Positions 52,301 through 62,039 of a stretch of DNA of 64,000 bases are shown here, piece after piece. The stretch's first letter is position 1. Each line of letters begins with the position of its first letter. Source of the stretch: Nitrosomonas sp. (lineage in GTDB: Bacteria > Pseudomonadota > Gammaproteobacteria > Burkholderiales > Nitrosomonadaceae). A program made the position numbers and the translations under genes. The notes beneath the pieces were generated by a model. That model was given only the letters and a program-made list of their open reading frames with translations, ran no database searches and was not told the origin of the DNA. The stretch is from contig NZ_JADZAJ010000005.1 of assembly GCF_020852615.1 (NCBI RefSeq), positions 113,772 through 177,771 of the forward strand. The letters run 5' to 3'.

Positions 52301-52869
52301 TCGGGGGTACGTAACGCCCAGGCAGCATATTGCAATGCAAGTTCAAGTTGTGCTGCATGCTTGGCTTCATCTTCCAGCCAGCGCGCAACATGAGACGCAA
52401 AAACCAGCTCCGAAAAAGGCTGACCAAATTCTTTGGTTAACTTCTGTTCAAGTGCCACCCCATCCAATACCTGCAATACCTCATCGCTCACTTTGCCCCT
52501 GGCTTTCCGCTGTACAAACTGCCGTTTGCAAAAATAGAGCGGAGCAAGCTCGTGATGGCGTGCTGCCAGCGCATTTACCTCGGCTTTAATACCAAACAGT
52601 GTTGCGATGAAATCCTCCAGCCAGGGGGCAATCTCAATCAGCAAAGCAGATTCATCTTTTTGCGCCAGTTGCTCAGGGTTCTGACGACCGCGAATCAGCT
52701 GATCATGTAATGGGGCATCACCTTCCCTAAGAAAATTCAGGAACAGCTGATCAAGCTTGACCAGTCCATCACGCTCATATAACTCGGGAAAAGACATACC
52801 AAACCCGAGCGCGAGTACAGCATCAGAAGTCGTTGAAGGATTATTACGTGTTGATCGGAAATCAATCAT
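49327..52869 (-). CDS. Fused GltD-like / FNR-like FAD-dependent oxidoreductase (Nfn-like single chain)
   Basis: 1180 aa: VVGMGPAGYTLSHHL and VIGGGLTAIDAATEAL (dinucleotide binding), Fe-S-type Cys CIWCHEQGKDSC and CAGTGHRICNDCMKSC, C-terminal FNR-like part (FHPGQFYRFQ, LVGGGLGNAVLFSIGAAARAAG) with CMMKEICAQC...FSC cluster. Confidence 0.75.
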   Translation of the reverse strand: MIDFRSTRNNPSTTSDAVLALGFGMSFPELYERDGLVKLDQLFLNFLREGDAPLHDQLIRGRQNPEQLAQKDESALLIEIAPWLEDFIATLFGIKAEVNALAARHHELAPLYFCKRQFVQRKARGKVSDEVLQVLDGVALEQKLTKEFGQPFSELVFASHVARWLEDEAKHAAQLELALQYAAWALRTPEGQAHTRQGILFKSPRKLDSRHLLSLTSNDLNGYTVHSLDHTRHREGFSLTDQGTDLTGALDETNYCIWCHEQGKDSCSKGFLQKSKETPEVKAFKKNDLGVLLAGCPLEERISEFHKLKSQGVAIGSLAMIVLDNPMCAGTGHRICNDCMKSCIYQKQDPVNIPQAETRTLKDVLELPWGFEIYSLLTRWNPLDFLRPYPKAATGRKVLVVGMGPAGYTLSHHLMNDGHTVVGVDGLKIEPLSAAVSGINIAGERSAFVPIFDVKQLGEDLGERLPAGFGGVAEYGITVRWDKNFLKLIRLLLERRSEFALFGGVRFGGTLTVEDAWDLGFDHIALAAGAGRPTILDIPNGLARGVRAASDFLMALQLTGAAQSSSIANMQLRLPVVVIGGGLTAIDAATEALAYYPVQVEKFLQRYEILAAVQGEEAVRVNWDSEECEIAEEFMRHAQAIRSEKALAALEGREPRVAALLQSWGGAMIAYRKRLIDSPSYTLNHEEVEKALEEGIYFAEGLTPARIDIDQWEHVQSIHFTVQEVNEEGSWQKTREVTLPARTILVAAGTQPNTVLAREDAQNFKLNGRYFASCDEQGNPLDAVRSNPKPEIPAVLLSCSDDGRFISFFGDLHPSYSGNVVKAMASAKQGYPVVSQVLAQVDPASAQAPSRFFAEVGGLLRATVHKVERLTSNIIEVVVHAPQAARHFHPGQFYRFQNYASLAKISGETRLAMEGIALTGASVDVSKGLVSLIALEMGGSANLCTLLQPGEPVVLMGPTGAPTEIESNETVVLVGGGLGNAVLFSIGAAARAAGCRVLYFAGYKKLADRYKVAEIEAAADTIVWCSDEAPGFQPSRPGDLSYVGNIVQAMVAYARGELGRIPIPMQAADRIIVIGSDRMMAAVGAARHQQLAPYLKAEHFAVGSINSPMQCMMKEICAQCLQPQKDPVTGEVTYVFSCFNQDQPLDMVDFSGLASRLRQNSVQEKLTGRWIGHCLQHGGN

Positions 52870-52967
52870 GTTTTTAATCAGTAATTGGGTATTTTAGATA
52901 CGGATACGAGGGGTGAGATAAACCGAAACCAGCTGATAACGTAATATGTGATTCAGCAGATACCCGA

Positions 52968-54245
52968 TCAGGAATTACAAATCATGCCAGCAGCAACAGT
53001 GTTGTTGCTGACTTCATCAATCAGGATAAAACAACCGGTTCCACGATTTTTTGTGTACTCGTCAATAACGAGCGGCTGCTGCACTTTCATCCCGATCCGG
53101 GCAATATCATTCATAACCAGAGTGTCAGCCACCTCATGATTCATGGTATTGATATCAACCCGATAATCAATACGACCAATCAAACCTTTAACCATACGTG
53201 TCGTATGCTTGACAATATATTTCCGGCCGGAATCAAATGCCTGTTCAGACAGCCAGCAGAGTATGGCATCGAATTCCCGGGTAATTTCGGGCTGTCCGCC
53301 ACTGCTGACCAGCATATCTCCTCGAGAGATATCCAGATGATCTTCAATTGTCAGGGTAATGGATTGCGGAGCAAATGCTGTTTTCAGAGTATCGTTATAA
53401 AAAAGGATTTCCCTGATATGCGACGTCAAACCGGAAGGCAGCACTGTTACAGGATCCCCTACCTTGACAGATCCGGATTCAACCCGTCCCATATAGCCAC
53501 GGAAATCATGCATGGCCTCTGTTTGAGGACGTGAAACCCACTGTACCGGAAAACGGAAATCCTGCGTATTGATATCGTGTTCTGTATTGATCGTTTCCAG
53601 ATAATCCAGCAAAGGCTTTCCTGAGTACCAGTTCAGATTATCTCCGCGCTCCACGACCATATCACCCGCCAGCGCGGACATCGGAATATATTCAACAGAG
53701 CGCAGCCCTAATGCCTGTAAAAAAGGAGAAAACTCGGAGCGAATCTGGTTGAAGATATCCTGGGAATAACCAACCAGATCCATTTTATTGATCGCCACCA
53801 CCAGATGAGGAATCCCCACCAGGCTGGCAAGGTAAGCATGCCGTCTGGACTGTGTCAGAACCCCTTTGCGTGCATCAATCAGAATAATTGCCAAATTTGC
53901 TGTAGAAGCGCCCGTTACCATATTACGGGTGTACTGCTCATGGCCAGGTGTATCAGCGATAATGAATTTACGCCTGGGGGTGGTGAAATAACGATAAGCC
54001 ACATCAATAGTAATCCCCTGCTCCCGCTCTGCCTGCAAACCATCAGTAAGCAGCGAGAGATCCATTTTCTCCATCCCTCGTTTGTTGGAAGTTCTGGCAA
54101 TGGCACTCAGCTGATCCTCGAAGATAGACTTGGAATCATGTAACAGACGCCCTATCAGCGTACTTTTGCCATCATCCACACTTCCAGCTGTAATAAATCG
54201 CAGTAGCTCGGCATGGTCGAGGCCGACATTTTCAACGACTGACAT
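52968..54245 (-). CDS. cysN: Sulfate adenylyltransferase subunit 1
   Basis: ITAGSVDDGKSTLIGRLLHDSK, DTPGHEQYTRNMVTGAS, NKMDL; no fused CysC kinase. Confidence 0.95.
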   Translation of the reverse strand: MSVVENVGLDHAELLRFITAGSVDDGKSTLIGRLLHDSKSIFEDQLSAIARTSNKRGMEKMDLSLLTDGLQAEREQGITIDVAYRYFTTPRRKFIIADTPGHEQYTRNMVTGASTANLAIILIDARKGVLTQSRRHAYLASLVGIPHLVVAINKMDLVGYSQDIFNQIRSEFSPFLQALGLRSVEYIPMSALAGDMVVERGDNLNWYSGKPLLDYLETINTEHDINTQDFRFPVQWVSRPQTEAMHDFRGYMGRVESGSVKVGDPVTVLPSGLTSHIREILFYNDTLKTAFAPQSITLTIEDHLDISRGDMLVSSGGQPEITREFDAILCWLSEQAFDSGRKYIVKHTTRMVKGLIGRIDYRVDINTMNHEVADTLVMNDIARIGMKVQQPLVIDEYTKNRGTGCFILIDEVSNNTVAAGMICNS

Positions 54246-54300
54246 GTTTCAGAAAAACCTATGAAGATAAAAAATAAAATTGAAACTGCCCGGCGGTACG

Positions 54301-55224
54301 CTAAAAATAACCTTCCCGCTTTCGCAACTCCATTGACGCTTCGGAAGTCTGGTCATCCATGCGTGTTGCGCCGCGCTCGGTAATCCGAGTTAACGCTGTT
54401 TCCGCAATGATTTCTTCAACATTTCTGGCATGAGAGGCTACCGGGCAGGTACAGCTCATATCCCCGACGGTACGGAACCGTACCATTATATTTTGCACAT
54501 GCTCTCCTGCCTTAGGCTGAACCAGATATGACACCGGCACCAGACTGTTATCCCGCACAATCACCTCTCTTTCATGTGCGTAATAAATTGAAGGAATTTC
54601 AAGCTGTTCCCGTCCAATGTATTCCCAGATATCCAGTTCTGTCCAGTTACTGATCGGAAAAACCCGGATATTTTCACCCGGGTGTGTCCGGGTATTGTAG
54701 AGACTCCATAGCTCCGGGCGCTGATTCTTGGGATCCCACTGCCCGAATTCATCACGAAATGAAAAAATACGTTCCTTTGCACGTGCTTTCTCTTCATCTC
54801 TGCGGGCGCCGCCAATACAGGCGTCAAATCCGAATTCCTCAATCGCGTCCAGTAGCGTAATTGATTGAAAAGGATTGCGGCTCTGGCCTTCAGAGCGTAA
54901 AACAACTCGACCGCGCTGAATGGAATCTTCCATACTGCGTACTATCAGACGTTCTCCCAGATTTTTTGCCCGGTAGTCACGAAACTCGATAACTTCCGGA
55001 AAATTATGGCCGGTATCGATATGCATCAGCGGAAAAGGAAAATGGCTCGGACGGAAAGCCTTTTCAGCCAGCCTCAACAAAACGACTGAATCCTTTCCAC
55101 CGGAAAAAAGCAGTACAGGGTTGGTGCACTCTGCAGCCACTTCCCGCATGATATGGATCGCTTCACTTTCCAGTGCATCCAAATGAGTAAAATTTAACCG
55201 TTGATTCATCTTGTTCATTAACAA
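54301..55224 (-). CDS. cysD: Sulfate adenylyltransferase subunit 2
   Basis: LFSGGKDSVVLLRLAEKAF, RRDEEKARAKERIFSFRDEFGQWDPKNQRPELW. Confidence 0.96.
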   Translation of the reverse strand: MLMNKMNQRLNFTHLDALESEAIHIMREVAAECTNPVLLFSGGKDSVVLLRLAEKAFRPSHFPFPLMHIDTGHNFPEVIEFRDYRAKNLGERLIVRSMEDSIQRGRVVLRSEGQSRNPFQSITLLDAIEEFGFDACIGGARRDEEKARAKERIFSFRDEFGQWDPKNQRPELWSLYNTRTHPGENIRVFPISNWTELDIWEYIGREQLEIPSIYYAHEREVIVRDNSLVPVSYLVQPKAGEHVQNIMVRFRTVGDMSCTCPVASHARNVEEIIAETALTRITERGATRMDDQTSEASMELRKREGYF

Positions 55225-55230
55225 ATTGAT

Positions 55231-55941
55231 TTATGTTTCCGCTTTTCTGGCATGCAGACCACATTCTTTAGATTCAGGATTTTCCCACCACCATCGCCCG
55301 GAACGAATGTCCTCTCCCGGAGTAATCGCTCTTGTACAGGGTGCACAACCTATACTGGGATAAAAACGATCATGCAGTGAATTGTAGGGAACCTGCTGCT
55401 GCCTGATATAGTCCCACACATCCTTTTCTGTCCATTCACAGAGAGGACTGAATTTATGCAAACTGTGATCATTATCAAAAACCAGTAACTTCAACCCGTC
55501 GCGTGTTGCAGACTGCTCACGGCGCATTCCTGTAATCCAGGCTTTTTTGCCGGCCAGAGCCCGTTTCAAAGGCTCAACCTTACGGATATAACAGCAACGC
55601 TTGCGCAAGTCGATGCTATCGTAAAACCCATTCGGCCCGTGTTGTGCCACATAACTTTCGACAGCTGATGCATCAGGAAAATAGGCATATACAGAAACAC
55701 CATAATGCTCTTTTACCTTTTGCATCAGATCATAGGTTTCCTCTGGCAGCCGGCCGGTATCCAAGGTAAACATACCAATCCCGGGATAATGGCGCACGAT
55801 CAGATCTGTCAGCACCATATCCTCAGCACCAAAACTGTTGGCAAATACGGCAGGTGCATAATTCTGCTGAATATCACTCAGCACACCGTGCAATTGATCA
55901 ACTTTTTGCTGCAATGCCTGATCTTCCATGGTGAAATCCAA
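55231..55941 (-). CDS. cysH: Phosphoadenylyl/adenylyl-sulfate reductase
   Basis: FANSFGAEDMVLTDLI, LRKRCCYIRKVEPLKRAL, SIGCAPCTRA (CC/CxxC pairs, APS-reductase-like). Confidence 0.93.
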   Translation of the reverse strand: MDFTMEDQALQQKVDQLHGVLSDIQQNYAPAVFANSFGAEDMVLTDLIVRHYPGIGMFTLDTGRLPEETYDLMQKVKEHYGVSVYAYFPDASAVESYVAQHGPNGFYDSIDLRKRCCYIRKVEPLKRALAGKKAWITGMRREQSATRDGLKLLVFDNDHSLHKFSPLCEWTEKDVWDYIRQQQVPYNSLHDRFYPSIGCAPCTRAITPGEDIRSGRWWWENPESKECGLHARKAET

Positions 55942-55956
55942 CCTGCCAGGAAAGCC

Positions 55957-58065
55957 TCAAACAGTGGAAGCCGGATTACCGGTCTGATGCTTCAAAACAG
56001 CCCCACCTGAAATTTGCGGCAATGCACCTTCCAGATCAAGCTGGCGATCAAATTCCATACAGAATTTCGCTGCATCATTAGTCCAGGCATCCATTTCAGC
56101 GTACCATTCAGTCAGTAGCTGATCATTTAACCCTTCATCCGGCCAGGAAAAATACCGCACAAAGTTAGAAATGGATTTCGCCAGGGCGGAATGCGCAGGG
56201 GCTATTTGCGCTAACTCCATAGCCTGTTCTGCAAGTGTTTCATGTTTACGCCCCCCGGCCAGCTGTATTACTCCCTGGCTGATCATTTGAATAACTGCCT
56301 CAGCAGATTTAAGGGATTCCACAAAATCACGCTGGAATTTCAGCGCATTGCGGTAATTCCGCTCATTAGCTGCGTCAAAGAAGGTTGTACCAATCTGCAC
56401 CTGCTTGGCTCCCGCACATTCGCCTCCACCCAACTGCAATACTTTAAAATCATCGGCATGGCCGTGATCACGCGCGACAGAAGCCAGTTCCTCAGAACTG
56501 ACCTCTATTAAATCAGCAACCAGTTCACTGAAATATCCGGTACCTTTACGGCGAGTCCAGTTAAAAAATGATTCATCCGCTGCACGATCCGCATCAAATG
56601 AGGTTTTCACGCGATCAATGGCTGTCTCAATGCGAGCGGTTGGAACAGAAGGCCCCTTGAAAGCCAGCCCTCCCCCTGCCATCCCATCCCCTCCAAAATA
56701 CATCTGATAATGCGGTACCAGCTTGCCATGCATGCGCTTACCTTCACCATATATACCAATATCTCCGACTTCAGGCTGAGCGCAGCCATTGTGGCACCCT
56801 GACACACGAATCCTCAGATCGTGCTTGCCACCTGATAATTTTCCTCCCACAGTAGGACTGGAAGTAATCCCCAGTCGGCATGTGGATGTACCCGGACAAG
56901 CCACAACATTATCACCCGCCCTGGGTAAACCCAGATCCAGCCCGGCCAGCGCAAGCTGGATATCAGAGAGCAAGTCCTGCGGCACGTTTACCAGCATCAT
57001 GTTTTGATCCTGGGTTGTACGCACTTCGAGAAAATCATGTTTCTTTAATAACCCGGCCAATCCTCTCAACTGAACAGCACTTAGCTGTCCCAGACGGACA
57101 CTGATTGGCACTACTTTTAAGTCAGGCTGTTTTTGTTCAAAAATATGACGTGGTGCACCCTGACCAGGCGCCTCAACATCTGTTCTGCCTGCCGCCCATT
57201 TTCCTTCGGGGTAAGGCTGGTTTTTCAATACCTCTTTGATACGGGCAAGCTCTTCCTGATATTTTCCGATAAAACCTTCTTCACCAAATTTATCCACCAG
57301 AAACTTGATACGTGATTTTGCACGCTTGGCTCGATCTGAATATTTGTTATGAACGGTCAACGCTGCTTCGATAACCAGAAACAGATCCTTTTCTTCAATA
57401 AACGGCTCAACCACAATTGCTTCATGCGGTTTATGACCAAGCCCGCCACCAATTACAATTTTGAAGCCAAACTTCCCTTCCTGATTCTTGACTGCAACAA
57501 TTCCCAGATCATGGATCATGGACTGAGCGCAATCCGATTCGCATCCCGAATAACTGATCTTGAATTTCCGTGGCATCAGCTGATTAAGCGGTTTGCGTAA
57601 AAAGTGCCGTACCGTAGCATTAAGATAATGAGTAACATCGGTATGCTCTCGTGAGCACACCCCTGCCAGGGGACACGCAGTAATATTGCGGATCGTATTG
57701 CCACATGCTTCCCGCGTTGTCAGGCCACCCTGCAGCAAACGGCGCATGGCAGCCGGCGTATCTCTCAGCGGGACGTAATGCAGCTGGATATCCTGACGGG
57801 TTGTGATATGTGCCTTATCGTGCTGTGCGTAGTTTTCCAGCACATCTGCAATTGCCTCAAGCTGTGTGCGCACCAGTCGCCCGCCCGGAATTTTGACACG
57901 CACCATGTGGACACCTTCCTGCCGCTGACCGTAGATACCCATTTGCAGACGGGTGGCCATAAACCGGTCACCATCCACCTGACCATTTATCATTCCGAGC
58001 ATCGCCTGCTCGTAGGCATCAATTTCTTTGCTGTCAGCAAGATCAGTCAAATAATCCATTTTCAC
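55957..58065 (-). CDS. cysI: Sulfite reductase hemoprotein with C-terminal extension
   Basis: 702 aa; CGNTIRNITACPLAGVC, ISYSGCESDCAQSMIHDLG, CPGTSTCRLGITSS, VSGCHNGCAQPEVGDIG, followed by a C-terminal extension of about 170-200 aa. Confidence 0.9.
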   Translation of the reverse strand: MKMDYLTDLADSKEIDAYEQAMLGMINGQVDGDRFMATRLQMGIYGQRQEGVHMVRVKIPGGRLVRTQLEAIADVLENYAQHDKAHITTRQDIQLHYVPLRDTPAAMRRLLQGGLTTREACGNTIRNITACPLAGVCSREHTDVTHYLNATVRHFLRKPLNQLMPRKFKISYSGCESDCAQSMIHDLGIVAVKNQEGKFGFKIVIGGGLGHKPHEAIVVEPFIEEKDLFLVIEAALTVHNKYSDRAKRAKSRIKFLVDKFGEEGFIGKYQEELARIKEVLKNQPYPEGKWAAGRTDVEAPGQGAPRHIFEQKQPDLKVVPISVRLGQLSAVQLRGLAGLLKKHDFLEVRTTQDQNMMLVNVPQDLLSDIQLALAGLDLGLPRAGDNVVACPGTSTCRLGITSSPTVGGKLSGGKHDLRIRVSGCHNGCAQPEVGDIGIYGEGKRMHGKLVPHYQMYFGGDGMAGGGLAFKGPSVPTARIETAIDRVKTSFDADRAADESFFNWTRRKGTGYFSELVADLIEVSSEELASVARDHGHADDFKVLQLGGGECAGAKQVQIGTTFFDAANERNYRNALKFQRDFVESLKSAEAVIQMISQGVIQLAGGRKHETLAEQAMELAQIAPAHSALAKSISNFVRYFSWPDEGLNDQLLTEWYAEMDAWTNDAAKFCMEFDRQLDLEGALPQISGGAVLKHQTGNPASTV

Positions 58066-58364
58066 TCTCCGTAGCTTCCTTTAGTGCGCTATATTGTTGT
58101 TTGTTATAAATTTGTTGAATTATTTCAACAGGGAAAGCGCAGCATTTTATCTGATAATCACGTACTGCTGGCGCCAATCTTGTAAATAAGAGGCTGAATT
58201 ACCGCATTATCGGCCATATAACATCATCCGGATTTTGTTAGCCGGCAATTTTTAATCGTATCAGTCGTATCCCGCCTCAGCTCTATTTTTCCGAGAGCTT
58301 AACAATATTTTTTTATAAAATAAAATACTAATAAATTAAATACATATTACTAAAATATATATAA

Positions 58365-59318
58365 ATGAAACTCCAGCAACTGCGATACCTCAATGAAATT
58401 GCCAGGCAAAAGCTTAATCTGTCCAAAGCAGCGGGTGTACTGCATACCTCCCAGCCCGGCATTAGCCGGCAGATCCAGCTGCTGGAACAGGAGCTGGGCG
58501 TTGAAATCTTTACACGCAACGGGAAACGTCTCACACATATCACCCCGCCGGGATTAGCGATTCTCGAAACAGCGCAGAGAATGCTGCAAGATGCGGATAA
58601 CCTGAAAAAGATTGGCAAAGAATTCAGTGACAGAGAAAGTGGCACACTCATTATCGCCACGACACATACACAGGCACGATATGCTCTGCCCGCCGTCATC
58701 AAACGTTTTATCGGGCGCTATCCAAAAATCAAGCTAACATTGCGTCAGGGCAGTCCGATTGAAATAGCCACCTGGGTTTCCTCCGGCAAAGCTGATTTGG
58801 CCATTGCAACCGAAGCAATCGAATTATTTGATGAACTCGTTATGTTGCCTTGCTATGAATGGAACAGATGTATCGTTGTTCCTCCCAGACATCCTTTGCT
58901 CCTGCTCAGGGAATTAACGCTTGAAGCCATCGCTGAACACCCTATTGTCACTTACGATTTTGCTTTTACCGGCCGTTCCAAAATCAACCAGGCATTTGAA
59001 GCCAGAGGACTAAAACCAAACGTCGTTCTGACAGCGATTGACGCTGACGTAATCAAAACCTACGTGGAAATTGGATTGGGTGTGGGCATCCTGGCAAAAA
59101 TGGCTTTTGATCCGGTGCGCGACAAGAAGTTACGGGCGATTGATGCCGCGCATTTGTTTGAACCCAGCACCACCCGTATCGGTATCAGTCGTAACAGCTA
59201 TATTCGCCACTATATTTACGATTTTATCGAGATGTTTGCTCCACATCTGGATACAGAAACTGTCAAAAAAGCATTAACGAAGCATGTCTCCGCAGAATAT
59301 AAACAGCAAACCCGTTAA
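58365..59318 (+). CDS. cysB: CysB-type LysR transcriptional regulator
   Basis: MKLQQLRYLNEIARQKLNLSKAAGVLHTSQPGISRQIQLLEQELGVEIFTRNGKR; divergent from cysIHDN. Confidence 0.93.
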   Translation: MKLQQLRYLNEIARQKLNLSKAAGVLHTSQPGISRQIQLLEQELGVEIFTRNGKRLTHITPPGLAILETAQRMLQDADNLKKIGKEFSDRESGTLIIATTHTQARYALPAVIKRFIGRYPKIKLTLRQGSPIEIATWVSSGKADLAIATEAIELFDELVMLPCYEWNRCIVVPPRHPLLLLRELTLEAIAEHPIVTYDFAFTGRSKINQAFEARGLKPNVVLTAIDADVIKTYVEIGLGVGILAKMAFDPVRDKKLRAIDAAHLFEPSTTRIGISRNSYIRHYIYDFIEMFAPHLDTETVKKALTKHVSAEYKQQTR

Positions 59319-59418
59319 TGCGCAAAGATCAGGTTGACTGCCACACAAACAGCGATATTGAAAGTGCCTGACAACCACTGCGCACGCGAATGGCCATCAG
59401 GCTATATCAGATAGCAGA

Positions 59419-60528
59419 CTACAGCTTCGCGCCAGTACCTACCAGGACAGCAGAAACAATCTTGTAAGAAAAAGTTTCAGGTTCCAGACTGTCTTGCGGA
59501 CGTCCGTCGATCTCTGCATGCGGATAGCCAAAAGATGGCAGTTTGCCAATAGCACAAGCCTTGCCGAGATCAACATTTTCTCCATCGTTGAAAGCCACCC
59601 AGTTCATCTCCCAGGATCCAAACAGCTTTTCTCTCAACTGACTGATTGTTTCATGGTTATGTGGCAATGATTCAGCTGCCGCCACCCTCGCCACATCAGA
59701 CGGATCTACCGGCACCCAACCGAATCCGGAAAGATAAAATTCCGCCTGGCAATGCTGGGAAGTACTTACATCCCCTGTTTTACCCAGGTTTTTGTTCAGT
59801 GCAGAGTCATTGATACGAATCCCGTACTGGATTCTGGCCGGGATGCCGGAAGCACGCGCAAGTCCGACAAAAATCGTATGAATATCAGCACATTTCCCGC
59901 TGAGTTTATCTTTCTTCGAAAGTAGACTCCGTAGATCGCCATTGCCCTGGCCGCGCATATTCACATCATAAGCAACATTATCAATCACCCAGTCATAAAT
60001 GGCGCGTGCCTGTTGCAAAGGTGAGCCTGCCCTGGCCTGGCCAGTTATGGAAAATGCTGTTTTTTTCACAGCATCGTCTAACGGGATCAGTCTGGTTGAC
60101 TGCAAATAGCGTTTTACATCCTGAGGAATCACAACCCTGGCCGGTGCCTTATAAAAACGCAGATCAACCGACCGATCACACGTTTTTACGATGCTGCTCA
60201 CCTTGACGGTACGCTCTCCCCCTTTTTGCCATTCGGCATGGAATACCGGTGAGCGGGTACCGGGTAACATGCTGAATCCGGCTGAACTGGCATTGCCACT
60301 CCAGTTGCTTCCCTGTGTGAACTGGTAAGTGGTATCCGTGGTATCCGGCAGTGGCAGCCACAGCTTTGCAGCTTTACCTGCCGCGGGTAACGTCACCTGA
60401 TACGTCAGCTGATAACCACGCCATTTAGCCTGATTTAAAGGCAATGCGGCTGCTCGTGATATTGCCGGAAACAGTGCCGCAGCTGCCGCACCTGACCCAA
60501 CCAGCTTGAAAAAACTCCTGCGTTTCAT
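59419..60528 (-). CDS. Transglutaminase-like exported protein (Tat signal)
   Basis: MKRRSFFKLVGSGAAAAALFPAISRA; SGKCADIHTIFVGLARASGIPARIQYGIR; HCQAEFYLSGFGWVPVDPSD. Confidence 0.88.
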   Translation of the reverse strand: MKRRSFFKLVGSGAAAAALFPAISRAAALPLNQAKWRGYQLTYQVTLPAAGKAAKLWLPLPDTTDTTYQFTQGSNWSGNASSAGFSMLPGTRSPVFHAEWQKGGERTVKVSSIVKTCDRSVDLRFYKAPARVVIPQDVKRYLQSTRLIPLDDAVKKTAFSITGQARAGSPLQQARAIYDWVIDNVAYDVNMRGQGNGDLRSLLSKKDKLSGKCADIHTIFVGLARASGIPARIQYGIRINDSALNKNLGKTGDVSTSQHCQAEFYLSGFGWVPVDPSDVARVAAAESLPHNHETISQLREKLFGSWEMNWVAFNDGENVDLGKACAIGKLPSFGYPHAEIDGRPQDSLEPETFSYKIVSAVLVGTGAKL

Positions 60529-60609
60529 ACAACTCCTCATCAATGGTAGTATTGGAACCCGCTAAATTTATCGCTGCCGGCCAACCTCGTCAATTCCCAA
60601 CGGTTTTTC

Positions 60610-61284
60610 ATGCCAGACAACTCATTTCAGCTTGCCGCAATTGATATTACAACCGGCGACAACCCGTTATACACCGTGATATGGATGCACGGGCTGGGGG
60701 CAGATGGTAATGATTTTGTACCCGTTGTACAAACGCTCGATTTGCCAGCCGTTCCAGTCCGTTTTCTGTTTCCTCACGCTCCCCTGCAACCCGTCACCAT
60801 CAACGGCGGCTATACCATGCGGGCCTGGTACGATATCCGGCATACTGATCTCATTGAACAGGAAGATGAAGCCGGGCTGTACAGATCTCAGCATGCCATC
60901 ACGGCACTCATCGAACGTGAACACCAGAGGGGTACCCCGTCTGACCATGTTATTCTTGCCGGGTTCTCGCAAGGCGCTGCCATGGCACTGCAAACCGGAT
61001 TACGTTATCCAGGCAGGCTTGCCGGCATTATCGCGTTATCAGGCTACCTTCCGCTCGCTCATAAAATTGCTGAAGAGGCACATACCGCCGGCAAAGCCAC
61101 TCCCGTATTCATGGCACACGGGAATGAAGATCCCATCGTTCCGATAGCATTGGCACACACCTCGCTGCAACTGCTGCGCAAATACCATTATTCTGTAACC
61201 TGGCATGAATATCCGATGGAGCACAGCGTATGTAATCAGGAACTGGCCGACATTTCCCGCTGGCTGAAAACCCTCCTGAAATAA
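60610..61284 (+). CDS. Carboxylesterase/phospholipase family alpha/beta hydrolase
   Basis: VIWMHGLGADGNDF, ILAGFSQGAAMALQ, FMAHGNEDPIVP, YPMEHSVC. Confidence 0.93.
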   Translation: MPDNSFQLAAIDITTGDNPLYTVIWMHGLGADGNDFVPVVQTLDLPAVPVRFLFPHAPLQPVTINGGYTMRAWYDIRHTDLIEQEDEAGLYRSQHAITALIEREHQRGTPSDHVILAGFSQGAAMALQTGLRYPGRLAGIIALSGYLPLAHKIAEEAHTAGKATPVFMAHGNEDPIVPIALAHTSLQLLRKYHYSVTWHEYPMEHSVCNQELADISRWLKTLLK

Positions 61285-61299
61285 GAGTAAATTCAGGCA

Positions 61300-61989
61300 A
61301 TGGCTCACGACAACAACCATTATTCACACCGTTCCGGCTGGTTACGAGCCGCCGTACTGGGTGCTAATGACGGCATTGTTTCAATCGCCAGCCTGATTAT
61401 CGGGGTGGCCGCCGCTTCTACTACCGTGAATGAAATCGTTCTTGCGGGCGTGGCCGGCCTTGTTGCCGGCGCCATGTCAATGGCAGCGGGTGAATATGTA
61501 TCTGTCAGCTCTCAATCCGATACAGAAAAAGCGGATATTGCCCTGGAGCAATATCATCTTGACCGGGATATTGATTTCGAACTGCAGGAACTTACGGATA
61601 TCTACATCAAACGAGGCCTGCAACCCGAACTGGCATCACAAGTTGCTGAAGAACTCATGGCACATGATGCACTGGATGCTCATCTGCGAGATGAACTGGG
61701 TCTACACGAACGCACCAACGCAAAACCCATTCAGGCTGCTTTCACTTCGGCAGGCATGTTTACTGTTGGTGCCTCGATTCCTCTCGCGGCAACTATCATT
61801 GCACCTGCAGGCCAGATTATTCCTACTGTGGCAGCATCCTCTCTGCTCGCACTTGCTGCACTGGGCGCAGAAGCCGCCTATCTTGGAAGAGCCAATATAG
61901 TGACAGGTACTGCACGTGTCATTTTCTGGGGAGCGCTGGCCATGGGATTTACCGCACTTACCGGCATATTCTTCGGGATCGTTGCCTGA
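61300..61989 (+). CDS. VIT1/CCC1-family transporter
   Basis: LRAAVLGANDGIVSIASLIIGVAAA, GLVAGAMSMAAGEYVSVSSQSDTEKADI. Confidence 0.93.
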   Translation: MAHDNNHYSHRSGWLRAAVLGANDGIVSIASLIIGVAAASTTVNEIVLAGVAGLVAGAMSMAAGEYVSVSSQSDTEKADIALEQYHLDRDIDFELQELTDIYIKRGLQPELASQVAEELMAHDALDAHLRDELGLHERTNAKPIQAAFTSAGMFTVGASIPLAATIIAPAGQIIPTVAASSLLALAALGAEAAYLGRANIVTGTARVIFWGALAMGFTALTGIFFGIVA

Positions 61990-62039
61990 AGGTAACCTGC
62001 AGCAACACCAACCATTTTCATCATAAAAGGAGCCCTGCC

